From positions 682,001 to 746,000 of the forward strand of contig NZ_WRPK01000001.1 of the NCBI RefSeq assembly GCF_009755815.1: a DNA stretch of 64,000 nt, written 5' to 3'. This DNA comes from Flavisphingomonas formosensis (GTDB lineage Bacteria; Pseudomonadota; Alphaproteobacteria; Sphingomonadales; Sphingomonadaceae). A program made the position numbers and the translations under genes. The notes below the pieces were generated by a model. The model ran no database searches. It was given only the letters and a program-made list of their open reading frames with translations, and was not told where the DNA came from. The first letter of the stretch is position 1. Each line of letters starts with the position of its first letter. Below, one piece after another: positions 28,549-36,749 of the stretch.

Positions 28549-29445
28549 ATGCGGCGGTTGCCCCCGCTTACGACGGTGGAAGCATTTGTGCAGGTTGCGC
28601 GGCTCGGATCGGTCAAGGCCGCAGCCGACGAATTGGCATTGTCCTCGCCTGCGCTCAGCAGGCGGGTACAAGCGCTCGAGCGGTTCATCGGCCGGCAGCT
28701 CTTCGAGCGGCGGCACCAGTCGATGAAACTCAACATGGAAGGTGAGATCCTGCTCAGCCGGATCGCACCGGCGCTCGATGCCCTGGCCGAAGCGATCGAT
28801 GCCACCACGGGCGACAATGAGCATCTTCGCCTGAAGCTCAGTGCCTTGCCGTTGTTTGCCCAGCAGCGGCTGATGCCTCTGCTGCCGGAGCTCAAGGACA
28901 AGCACCCCGAACTGCACATCGACATCGACACCAGCGGCCACGGCCTGTCCCGCCTGGGCGAGGGCATCGACGTCGCGATCGTGCTGTCCCGCGAGATCGA
29001 TCCGACCCTCTATGCCCGCCGGCTGGATCGCAACCGCGTGTTCGCGATCGGCGCACGCTCGCTGAGCGAGGGACGCAGGGCGCTCCGCAAGCCGGAGCAA
29101 TTGCGGGAGCATACGGTGCTGATCCACCGCGACATGCCGGAAACGTTCGAGACCTGGCGGGAGGCGCTGGGCGTGCCTGACCTGGAGCCCGCCGGGATCA
29201 ATCTGTACGATTCGGGGCAGCTCATGCTGGAGGCCGCGGCGCAGGGGCTCGGCATCGCCTTCATGCTGGAAAGCCACTACAGCGGCGCGCACGACAAGCG
29301 CATCGTCCAGCTGTTCAGCGCCGAGGACGTCGACAGTCCGTATAATTACTGGTTCGCCTGCAAGCGCCTGGCGCTCGGGCGGCGTCCGGTTCGGCTGTTC
29401 CACGACTGGCTGCTCGACAATATGCCGGAGGCGCAGCCGGCCTGA
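28549..29445 (+). CDS. LysR-family transcriptional regulator, GcvA-like
   Basis: The 298-residue product has the LysR helix-turn-helix at 6-65 (TTVEAFVQVARLGSVKAAA, then SSPALSRRVQALERFIGRQL). A periplasmic-binding-like effector domain follows, with SGQLMLEAAAQGLGIAFMLE near 225 as in the GcvA group. It is divergent from the Cdc48-like gene and the candidate small RNA, with one LysR-type palindrome between them, suggesting autoregulation and control of the divergent transcript. GGAGGG lies 8 bases before the ATG. Confidence 0.9.
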   Translation: MRRLPPLTTVEAFVQVARLGSVKAAADELALSSPALSRRVQALERFIGRQLFERRHQSMKLNMEGEILLSRIAPALDALAEAIDATTGDNEHLRLKLSALPLFAQQRLMPLLPELKDKHPELHIDIDTSGHGLSRLGEGIDVAIVLSREIDPTLYARRLDRNRVFAIGARSLSEGRRALRKPEQLREHTVLIHRDMPETFETWREALGVPDLEPAGINLYDSGQLMLEAAAQGLGIAFMLESHYSGAHDKRIVQLFSAEDVDSPYNYWFACKRLALGRRPVRLFHDWLLDNMPEAQPA

Positions 29446-29474
29446 GTATCGCCGGAGCTTTGGGCTTCTTTGTC

Positions 29475-29508
29475 GTTCGTCATCCCGACGAAGGCCGGGA
29501 TGACGAAC
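29475..29508. repeat. 13-bp inverted repeat (REP-like)
   Basis: GTTCGTCATCCCG and CGGGATGACGAAC flank the 8-bp loop ACGAAGGC, between the convergent LysR and cyclophilin genes. The GTCATCCCG...CGGGATGAC core is a common dispersed palindrome in alphaproteobacteria and may terminate both transcripts. Confidence 0.65.
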
Positions 29509-29531
29509 ATATCGCAATGTCCGGGAGGCGA

Positions 29532-29999
29532 TCAGGCGTCGGCGAGAATCTTGGCCGACACGATCTTGCCCGGCGTGCGCGGCGGCTCACCCTTGGGCAG
29601 CGCGTCGACATTCTCCATGCCCGAGACCACCTCGCCCCAGACGGTATATTGCTTGTCGAGGAAGCGGGCATCCTCGAAGCAGATGAAGAACTGGCTGTTG
29701 GCGCTGTTCGGGTTGGAAGAGCGCGCCATCGAGCAGATGCCGCGCACGTGCGGCTCGGCGTTGAATTCGGCCTTCAGGTCCGGCTTCTTGGAGCCGCCCA
29801 TGCCGGTGCCGGTCGGATCGCCGCCCTGGGCCATGAAGCCGTCGATGACGCGATGGAAGACGACGCCGTTGTAGAAGCCTTCACGGGTCAGTTCCTTGAT
29901 CCGCTCGACATGGCCAGGGGCCAGATCGGGGCGCAGGCGGATGACGACATCGCCGGTATCGAGGCTGAACACCAGCGTGTTTTCGGGATCGTCGGCCAT
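29532..29999 (-). CDS. Peptidyl-prolyl isomerase, cyclophilin type
   Basis: The 155-residue cytoplasmic cyclophilin has no signal peptide. Active-site blocks are FHRVIDGFMAQGGDPTGTGM (catalytic Arg in FHRV), NSANSQFFICF and VWGEVVSGMENVDAL. It accelerates proline isomerisation during folding. A strong AAGGAGAG ribosome-binding site precedes the ATG, a sequence complementary to the anti-SD stretch of the candidate small RNA 1.6 kb away. Confidence 0.94.
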   Translation of the reverse strand: MADDPENTLVFSLDTGDVVIRLRPDLAPGHVERIKELTREGFYNGVVFHRVIDGFMAQGGDPTGTGMGGSKKPDLKAEFNAEPHVRGICSMARSSNPNSANSQFFICFEDARFLDKQYTVWGEVVSGMENVDALPKGEPPRTPGKIVSAKILADA

Positions 30000-30063
30000 G
30001 TCTTCTCTCCTTTCGAGGGGATTGGGTGATCGCGCCGATTAGGCTGCCTCGGCGGCCGGCGCT

Positions 30064-30078
30064 AGAGCCGTCGGCTCT
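30064..30078. terminator. Short hairpin between oxidoreductase and cyclophilin genes
   Basis: AGAGCC-GTC-GGCTCT is followed on the plus strand by TTCTT. It lies 16 bp past the stop of the luciferase-like gene. An 11-bp tandem duplication (CTTCATGATGC twice) lies between it and the stop. Confidence 0.4.
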
Positions 30079-30093
30079 TTCTTCATGATGCCT

Positions 30094-31158
30094 TCATGAT
30101 GCCGCATCGCTTTCGCCAAAAACGGGTTGCCGCTTTTCTGAACGAAGCCCGAGTGCGAATTCGTCCGCGATCAGCTGGTAGGAGCGCCGTCGTGCGACGT
30201 GATCGGGCATGATGTTGACCAGCATCATCTCGTCCGCGCCATATTCGTCGGCGACGACTTCGAGCTCGCGACGGCACTCCTCGGCCGATCCCAGCACGGT
30301 GCGCCGGCGGCGCAGCGCCGCGGAGGGATTGTCCGCGATCCAGGCCAACGCCTTCTCGACCGGCGGCACCGGGATCTGGTTGCCGGACATGAGATGGGCG
30401 AACATCATCGTCGCCGGCGCCGCCAGCTGCTCGGCCTCCGCGCGGTCCTGGGCCGCGATCGTCCAGACCGCGGCCATCACATAGGGTTCGGCAAGCCGCG
30501 GCGAGGGACGGAAGCGCCGCCGGTACTGGGCGGCCATCTCCGCACCGTCCGAATTGATGAAATCGGCGAAGCAATAAGGCAGGCCGGCTTCCGCCGCCCA
30601 CAATGCGCTGTCCATCGACGAACCGAGCAGCCAAACGTCCGGCGATCCGCCTCCGCCGCTCGGCATGGTGGCATGCAGCGGGGCGAAGGGATGGTCGCTC
30701 GGCAGCCCCTCCTCGCCGAGATAGGCGAGCAGCTCGGCCAGCGCATTCGGGAAATCGTCGGACGGGATGCGACGGCTGCGGTCGCGCTGCAGGGCGAAGG
30801 CGGTCCTGCCGTCGGTGCCCGGCGCACGGCCGAGGCCGAGATCGATGCGCCCCGGAGCAAGTGCTGCGAGCAGGCGGAAGGTTTCGGCGACCTTGAACGG
30901 CGAATAATGAGGCAGCATGATTCCGCCCGATCCTACGCGGATCCGTTGCGTCGCCAGCGCGATCGGCCCGATCAGAACTTCCGGTGCGGCGCCGCCCACG
31001 CCGGGCGAGGCGTGATGCTCGGCGAGCCAATATCGGTCATAACCCAGCTCATCGCAGAGCCGGGCGAGATCGATGCTGTTGGCCAATGCGTCCGCCGTCG
31101 TCGATCCTTCGGCAATGGGCGACTGATCGAGAACGGACAGGCGAAAGGATCGGCTCAT
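30094..31158 (-). CDS. Luciferase-like flavin-dependent oxidoreductase (MsnO8-like)
   Basis: The 354-residue LLM-class TIM barrel begins SRSFRLSVLDQSPIAEG and contains YDRYWLAEHHASPGVGG and GSGGIMLPHYSPFKVAE, the markers of the MsnO8/YhbW subgroup. These use FMN and may be monooxygenases. The actual substrate is unknown. It is divergent from the DHA2 exporter with 126 bp between. A short ccggct...agccgg palindrome lies in that gap. Confidence 0.88.
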   Translation of the reverse strand: MSRSFRLSVLDQSPIAEGSTTADALANSIDLARLCDELGYDRYWLAEHHASPGVGGAAPEVLIGPIALATQRIRVGSGGIMLPHYSPFKVAETFRLLAALAPGRIDLGLGRAPGTDGRTAFALQRDRSRRIPSDDFPNALAELLAYLGEEGLPSDHPFAPLHATMPSGGGGSPDVWLLGSSMDSALWAAEAGLPYCFADFINSDGAEMAAQYRRRFRPSPRLAEPYVMAAVWTIAAQDRAEAEQLAAPATMMFAHLMSGNQIPVPPVEKALAWIADNPSAALRRRRTVLGSAEECRRELEVVADEYGADEMMLVNIMPDHVARRRSYQLIADEFALGLRSEKRQPVFGESDAAS

Positions 31159-31284
31159 ATGGGGTATCTAGGAAATGAATGCGCGGTTGAAACCCCCAGC
31201 AGGAACGTGCTCCTTGCTTCGACCACCGGTTTTGCGAAGCCCCGGCTGCTTCCAGCCGGATTGAAAATGCTCTAGCGCTGGGCT

Positions 31285-32835
31285 GTGAGCACCTCGGCCT
31301 CCTCCATTCCAGCCCCGTCGGCGATGTCGAGCGGCAGACGAACGCTGTTGTCGATCACGGTGATGGTGGCGACGCTGATGCAGGTGTTGGACACGACGAT
31401 CGCGAACGTCGCCCTGCCGCACATGCAGGCCGCGCTCGGTGCGTCGCAGGATACGATCGCCTGGGTGCTGACCTCCTATATCGTCGCGTCCGCAATCGCG
31501 ACGCCGGTGACAGGCTGGCTGGAATCCCGCTTCGGACGACGCAGGCTGTTCGCCGTCGCCATCGCCGGCTTCACGATCAGCTCCGCGATGTGCGGCCTGT
31601 CCGTCTCGCTGGGCATGATGGTGCTGTCGCGTGCGCTACAGGGGGTGTTCGGCGCGTTCATCAGCCCGCTTTCCCAAGCCGTCATGCTGGATAGCTATCC
31701 GCCCGAGAAGCGCGCGGAGGCGATGATGATCTGGGGCATGGGCATCATGATCGGTCCCATCATGGGGCCGGTGCTCGGCGGCTGGCTCACCGATTCGTTC
31801 AATTGGCGCTGGGTGTTCTTCATCAACGTTCCGTTCGGAATCGTCTGCACGGCCGGTCTTTGGCTGCTGATGGACGAGCAGGGCCTGCCCAAGCGCCGCT
31901 TCGACATGACCGGTTTCCTGCTGCTCGCCGTCGCGCTTGCCGCCTTCCAGATCATGCTGGATCGCGGCACCCAGCAGGACTGGTTCGATTCGGTCGAGAT
32001 CATCGCGGAGACCGGCATCGCCATCGCCGCTTTCTGGATGTTCCTCGTCCATGCGGCCACCTCCAGGAATCCACTGATCGCGCCCGGGCTGTTCCGCGAT
32101 CGCAACTTCGTGATCGCCAATGTCTATCTGTTTCTGGTGATGGGCACGTCGATGGCGGGTTCCGCGCTGCTCGCGCCGATGATCCAGAACCTGCTCGGCT
32201 ACGATACGATGCAGGCCGGCATCGCCATGGCGCCGCGCGGGGCCGGCATGATGGTTGCGATGATGGCCGGCGGACGGCTCTCGGGCAAGGTGGACAGCCG
32301 GATTCTCATCATGTCGGGGTTGGTGCTGGTCGCTTTCTCGCTGCACATGCAGAGCCGGTTCAGCCTCGATATCGGCTGGCATGAGCTGGCCTGGTCCGGC
32401 ATCGTCCAGGGCTTCGGCATGGGCCTGGTCGTGCTGCCGCTCAACCTGCTCGCCTTCGCGACGCTGAGCCCGGCGTTGCGCACCGACGGCACCTCCTTCT
32501 ACAGCCTCTCGCGCAATATCGGCGGGTCGATCGGCATTTCGGTGGCGAGCGCCATGCTCGCGCGCAATACGCAGGTGAGCCATTCGGATCTCAGCGTGCA
32601 CATGACCGATCAGGTGCTGCCGCTGCTCAGCCCTTCCGTGGTGCAGGGCATGGCGCCCACCGGCATGCTGAGCGCGATGGCGGACCTGGAGGTCAACCGC
32701 CAGGCGCTGATGATCGCCTATCTCGACGATTTCTACCTGATGATGTGGGCGACGATGATCGCAGTGCCGCTGATCATCTTCATGCGCGGCGCGGGCAAGA
32801 AGAACAGCGAGGATACGCCGATGGTGATGGAATAG
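31285..32835 (+). CDS. DHA2-family MFS drug exporter (EmrB/QacA-like)
   Basis: The 516-residue inner-membrane protein has many hydrophobic helices, with 14 expected for DHA2. Motif C is GPIMGPVLGGW. The N-terminus carries the DHA2 signature LDTTIANVALPHMQ, and FINVPFGI follows near 175. These proton antiporters export drugs and usually act with a HlyD/EmrA adaptor and outer-membrane channel. Neither is adjacent. The start is a GTG at 31285, with an ATG at 31324 as the alternative. The latter lies closer to the first helix. Confidence 0.92.
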   Translation: MSTSASSIPAPSAMSSGRRTLLSITVMVATLMQVLDTTIANVALPHMQAALGASQDTIAWVLTSYIVASAIATPVTGWLESRFGRRRLFAVAIAGFTISSAMCGLSVSLGMMVLSRALQGVFGAFISPLSQAVMLDSYPPEKRAEAMMIWGMGIMIGPIMGPVLGGWLTDSFNWRWVFFINVPFGIVCTAGLWLLMDEQGLPKRRFDMTGFLLLAVALAAFQIMLDRGTQQDWFDSVEIIAETGIAIAAFWMFLVHAATSRNPLIAPGLFRDRNFVIANVYLFLVMGTSMAGSALLAPMIQNLLGYDTMQAGIAMAPRGAGMMVAMMAGGRLSGKVDSRILIMSGLVLVAFSLHMQSRFSLDIGWHELAWSGIVQGFGMGLVVLPLNLLAFATLSPALRTDGTSFYSLSRNIGGSIGISVASAMLARNTQVSHSDLSVHMTDQVLPLLSPSVVQGMAPTGMLSAMADLEVNRQALMIAYLDDFYLMMWATMIAVPLIIFMRGAGKKNSEDTPMVME

Positions 32836-32922
32836 CGCGGTTGCGCCGATTCCGGGATTTTTCGCTTGCATTGAACCGTCGGTGAGGAGAGGGCCGCCGC
32901 GGCACGGCGAAAGGGCGACGGC

Positions 32923-34323
32923 ATGAGCGACATCGATCTGGACACGCCACCAGACACCGCCGAAACCAGTCTCGACGAGGATGACCGGCTGAAGCCGGAA
33001 TTCGTCCGCGACGTGCTCGACCGCGTCGGGGAGGGCGATGCGGAAGGCGCACGCGCGCTGGTCGCCCCGCTCCATCCTGCCGACATAGCCGACCTGTTCG
33101 AGCTGGTGCCGTCCGAGATGCGGCGCTCGCTGGCGGCGGCGCTCGCCGACCTGCTCGACGCCGACGTGCTCGCCGAAATGAACGAGTGGGTGCGCGACGA
33201 GCTGATCGACGCGCTGGAGCCCCATGAGGTTGCCGAAATCGCGACCCAGCTCGATACCGACGATGCCGTCGCGATCATCGAGGAGCTGGAGGAGGAGGAC
33301 CAGCGCGCCGTCCTGCGCGCGATGGAGCCCGACGACCGCGCCGCGATCGAAGAGGCGCTATCCTATCCGGAGGAATCCGCCGGCCGCCTGATGCAGCGCG
33401 ATCTGATCGCGGTGCCGGAGCATTGGACGGTCGGCGACGTGCTCGACTATCTGCGCAAGAACGAGGATCTCACCACCGATTTCTGGGAGGTGTTCGTCGT
33501 CGATGCCGGCCATCATCCGGTTGGCACCTGCAAGCTGAGCTGGATCCTGCGCACGCCGAGCAGCATCGCGATCGCCGACGTGATGCAGCGCGAGCAGACG
33601 CTGATCCCGGTCGACATGGACCAGGAGGAAGTGGCCCTCCGCTTCCAGAAATATGCGCTGATCTCGGCCGCGGTGGTCGATCAGTCGGACCGGCTGGTCG
33701 GCATGATCACCGTCGACGACATCGTCCACATCATCCAGGAGGAAGCGGGCGAGGACGCGCTGAAGCTTTCGGGCGCGGGCGACGGCGACATCAACGAGCC
33801 GATCCGCTTCACCGTCCGTACACGCCTGGTCTGGCTGGTGGTCAATCTCGGCACGGCGATGGTAGCAGCCTCTGTCGTCGGCCTGTTCGACGACGAGATC
33901 GCCCATTTCGCGATACTCGCCGCGCTGATGGGCATCGTCTCGGGCATGGGCGGCAATGCGGGCACGCAGACGCTGGCGGTGGTGGTGCGCGCATTGGCGA
34001 CCAACCAGCTCACCACCTCGAACACGATGCGGATGATCGGCCGCGAATTCCGGATCGCCCTGTCGAACGGGCTGTTGCTCGGCTTGCTGATCGGCTTGGG
34101 ATCCTGGCTGCTCTACGGGCGTGCCGATCTCGCCTTCGTGTTCGGCACGGCGATCCTGATCAACAATCTGGTCGCGGGCCTTGCTGGCGTGCTGATCCCG
34201 ATCTGTCTCGATCGGGCGAATGTCGATCCAGCGGTCTCGTCCGCGGTGTTCGTGACGATGTGCACCGATTGCATGGGCTTCTTCTCCTTCCTGGGCCTTG
34301 CCACGCTCTTCCATCTGCATTGA
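32923..34323 (+). CDS. mgtE: Magnesium transporter MgtE
   Basis: The 466-residue product has the cytosolic MgtE_N helical domain first (ALVAPLHPADIADLFELVPS). Two CBS domains follow (RDLIAVPEHWTVGDVLDYLR, then MITVDDIVHIIQEEAGED). The five-helix channel domain has GIVSGMGGNAGTQTLAVVVRALA, the pore motif. It is a Mg2+-gated Mg2+ channel closed when internal Mg2+ is high. It stands alone as a unit. Confidence 0.95.
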   Translation: MSDIDLDTPPDTAETSLDEDDRLKPEFVRDVLDRVGEGDAEGARALVAPLHPADIADLFELVPSEMRRSLAAALADLLDADVLAEMNEWVRDELIDALEPHEVAEIATQLDTDDAVAIIEELEEEDQRAVLRAMEPDDRAAIEEALSYPEESAGRLMQRDLIAVPEHWTVGDVLDYLRKNEDLTTDFWEVFVVDAGHHPVGTCKLSWILRTPSSIAIADVMQREQTLIPVDMDQEEVALRFQKYALISAAVVDQSDRLVGMITVDDIVHIIQEEAGEDALKLSGAGDGDINEPIRFTVRTRLVWLVVNLGTAMVAASVVGLFDDEIAHFAILAALMGIVSGMGGNAGTQTLAVVVRALATNQLTTSNTMRMIGREFRIALSNGLLLGLLIGLGSWLLYGRADLAFVFGTAILINNLVAGLAGVLIPICLDRANVDPAVSSAVFVTMCTDCMGFFSFLGLATLFHLH

Positions 34324-34360
34324 GGTTGCGCCGTGCGCCGCGGCGGACCACATCACGCCC

Positions 34361-34762
34361 ATGGCGCTTCACATCACCAAGGTCGCGGTCGGCTGTTCCA
34401 GCCTGGAGGTGCTGCGTGAGCGTATCGCGGCGCATGCCGAAAATGCGGTCGCGCGCGTCCACACCCGCTTCAAGCCGAAGCGGGCGGACGCGCTGATCGG
34501 CGGATCGCTTTACTGGATTATCGCCAGCAAGCTCGTCGCCCGCCAGCGCATCATCGGATTCGGCGAGACCGCGGATGGCCGCAAATGCGTGATCCAGCTC
34601 GATCCCGAGCTGATCCCGGTGACGCCTCAGCCGCGCCGCATCCACCAGGGCTGGCGCTATCTCGAGGCGGTCGATGCGCCGGCCGATTTCGGCGAGAGTG
34701 GCGACATTTCCGCCCTGCCGCCCGCAATGGCGGGCGAACTGGCGAGCCTTGGCCTGATCTGA
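34361..34762 (+). CDS. DUF1489 family protein
   Basis: The 133-residue product, starting MALHITKVAVGCSSLEVL, matches DUF1489, a small conserved alphaproteobacterial family of unknown function. Conserved blocks are TRFKPKRADALIGGSLYWII, LVARQRIIGF and RRIHQGWRYL. The start at 34361 gives the normal length. The earlier in-frame ATG at 34298 overlaps mgtE. hisN follows after 38 bp. Confidence 0.85.
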   Translation: MALHITKVAVGCSSLEVLRERIAAHAENAVARVHTRFKPKRADALIGGSLYWIIASKLVARQRIIGFGETADGRKCVIQLDPELIPVTPQPRRIHQGWRYLEAVDAPADFGESGDISALPPAMAGELASLGLI

Positions 34763-34800
34763 CGCTTGCGCGCCGCCCGCGCTGCGGCGATGACGGCGCC

Positions 34801-35568
34801 ATGACCGAGAATGATATCGCGCTCGCCCATCGCCTGGCCGATGCTTCCGCCGCTGCGATCCGGCCCTTCTTCCGTGCCCGCTTCACCATGGAGGCGAAGG
34901 CCGATGCCTCGCCGGTCACCCAGGCGGACCGTGCCTCGGAGGCGGCGATGCGCGCCATTCTCTCGCAGCAGCGGCCGCATGACGGCATCATCGGCGAGGA
35001 ATATGGTGTCGAGCGGCCTGATGCCGAGCGCGTCTGGGTGCTCGATCCGATTGATGGCACGCGCAGCTTCGTCGCCGGGCGGCCGACCTTCGGAACCTTG
35101 ATCGCGCTGATGGAGGCGGGCCGGCCGGTGCTCGGCGTTATCAACCAGCCGATCGCGAACGAGCGCTGGATCGGTGCCAAAGACCGGCCGACCATGCTGA
35201 ACGGCGTTGCGACCCGTACCCGGCCCTGCGCAACGCTTGCCGGGGCGCATCTCGCCACCACCGGGCCGCTGCATTTCACCGAGGAGGAAAAGCCCCGCTT
35301 CGATGCGCTGGGCACGGCGGCGCGCGACATATTATGGGGTGGCGACTGCTATAATTATGCGCTGCTGGCGAGCGGCCATCTCGATCTCGTCGTCGAGGCG
35401 GGGCTCAAGCTCTATGATCTGGCGGCGCTGGTGCCGGTGGTGGAGGGTGCGGGCGGCCGCATGTGCGACTGGCAGGGGGCGCCGCTCACCTCCGAAAGCG
35501 ACGGCCGTGTGCTCGCGGCGGGCGATCCGGGCTTGGTCGAGGCGGCGCTGCGGGTGTTGGCGGCATAG
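34801..35568 (+). CDS. hisN: Histidinol-phosphatase, inositol-monophosphatase type
   Basis: The 255-residue Mg2+-dependent phosphatase has the metal motifs IIGEEYG and WVLDPIDGTRSFVAGRPTF near 75-100 and a third aspartate in KLYDLAALVPVVEGAGG. The length and the TRSFVAGRPTFGTLIAL block match the HisN group, which dephosphorylates histidinol phosphate before HisD. Inositol monophosphatase activity is the alternative. It supplies the step missing between hisG and hisD 15 kb upstream. Confidence 0.86.
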   Translation: MTENDIALAHRLADASAAAIRPFFRARFTMEAKADASPVTQADRASEAAMRAILSQQRPHDGIIGEEYGVERPDAERVWVLDPIDGTRSFVAGRPTFGTLIALMEAGRPVLGVINQPIANERWIGAKDRPTMLNGVATRTRPCATLAGAHLATTGPLHFTEEEKPRFDALGTAARDILWGGDCYNYALLASGHLDLVVEAGLKLYDLAALVPVVEGAGGRMCDWQGAPLTSESDGRVLAAGDPGLVEAALRVLAA

Positions 35569-35576
35569 CTGCTTCA

Positions 35577-35597
35577 TCCTCCCCGTTCCGGGAGGAG
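35577..35597. repeat. Small CCTCCCC/GGGAGG palindrome
   Basis: The sequence CATCCTCCCCGTTCCGGGAG recurs in the repeat mosaic at 60.4 kb. Here it sits between convergent hisN and the GNAT gene, so it could act as a terminator. Confidence 0.45.
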
Positions 35598-35602
35598 GAA
35601 GG

Positions 35603-36127
35603 TCACAAATCCAGCGCCATCACATGGTCGACGAAGGGCACCGGGCCGACCATGAAGCATTGCTCGCCGATCCGCCGGAAGCCGAGTCGGCCGTAAAAGG
35701 CTTGGGCTGCCGGGTTCTTTTCATAGACGCTGAGCAGCATTCGCACGGCGCCGCGGGCGCGCGCTTCGGCCATGGCCGCGTCCATCAACGCTCGCCCATG
35801 GCCGCCCCCCTTCCAGCCCGGAAGGATGTAGATGCGCTTGAGTTCGATATCGCCGGGCCGCAGCGGCACGTCCGCCGAGGGCGGCGTCAGCATCGCGAAG
35901 CCTACTGGCGTACCCACCGGCGATTCGAGGATCCACACTGCATTGGCGGGATCGGCGAAGATCGCGTGATAGGCGGCTTCGCTATGGTTGGCTTCCATAT
36001 GCGCGCGGATCGCGTCGAACGGATGATCCTCGGCGAAGCTGTCGAGGAAGGTTGCCGTACCGAGCATCGACAGCTTCGCGGCATCGCCTGCATGCGCGCG
36101 GCGCACCGGCAGCGTCGGCCGGGTCAT
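35603..36127 (-). CDS. GNAT-family N-acetyltransferase
   Basis: The 174-residue product has the acetyl-CoA loop in YILPGWKGGGHGRALMDAAM (motif A, near 105-125) and the C-terminal KNPAAQAFYGRLGFRRIGE (motif B), typical of GNAT enzymes. The acceptor is unknown. It overlaps the upstream SixA-like gene by 4 bp, forming a two-gene unit. Confidence 0.87.
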   Translation of the reverse strand: MTRPTLPVRRAHAGDAAKLSMLGTATFLDSFAEDHPFDAIRAHMEANHSEAAYHAIFADPANAVWILESPVGTPVGFAMLTPPSADVPLRPGDIELKRIYILPGWKGGGHGRALMDAAMAEARARGAVRMLLSVYEKNPAAQAFYGRLGFRRIGEQCFMVGPVPFVDHVMALDL

Positions 36128-36669
36128 GCGATCGCATCCGGCCCCAGTGCCGAATCGATGTCGCGCGGACGTACGAAGCGGGCGATCCGTCCGCCGCCCG
36201 GCTTGATGTCCGCCCAGTGATCGACGTCGAATTGCAGCTCGGCCACACTGGCCGTCGGGAACTTCTCTTCGACACGGTCGCGCGTGGCATCGTCGTCGCG
36301 ATCGGGCACGAGCAGCAGGATGAGTTCTTCCATCCCCGGATTATGACCGCTCAGCAGCAGGCTCGATGCTTCGTCGGGGGTTTCCTGCACCACGTCGAGC
36401 AGGGTTGCGGCGGAGGCGAGATAGATGCGCCGGTCATAGTGCGGATCGAGCGTGCGGCCGTAGCCGGTCCACACCTCGCCCAATGTTTCGACGACGCGTA
36501 AGGCCGGAGAGGCGACGACATGATCGAAACGCATGCCGAGATCGCGCATATGCTGGCCCATCGCGCGTGCGGCACGATGGCCCTTGCCGTTCAGCGGGCG
36601 ATCGAAATCGCGCGAGACCGGGTCGTCCCAGCCCGACTTGGCGTGGCGGAGCAACGTCAGCCGCTTCAT
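36124..36669 (-). CDS. Histidine phosphatase family protein, SixA-like
   Basis: The 181-residue product begins MKRLTLLRHAKSGWDDP, with the catalytic RHG-type motif in the SixA form (RHAKS), and has the second histidine in LLSGHNPGMEEL. SixA removes phosphate from the histidine of phosphotransferase or phosphorelay proteins. Small-molecule phosphatases of the branch also exist. The 4-bp overlap with the GNAT gene implies co-translation. Confidence 0.88.
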   Translation of the reverse strand: MKRLTLLRHAKSGWDDPVSRDFDRPLNGKGHRAARAMGQHMRDLGMRFDHVVASPALRVVETLGEVWTGYGRTLDPHYDRRIYLASAATLLDVVQETPDEASSLLLSGHNPGMEELILLLVPDRDDDATRDRVEEKFPTASVAELQFDVDHWADIKPGGGRIARFVRPRDIDSALGPDAIA

Positions 36670-36749
36670 CCTATCCCCGGAATCAAGGTCTCAACCATCG
36701 TAATGGCGCCTGATCCGCGCCTTCGGCGGAAGCGGGTGGCGCTTCCCCT

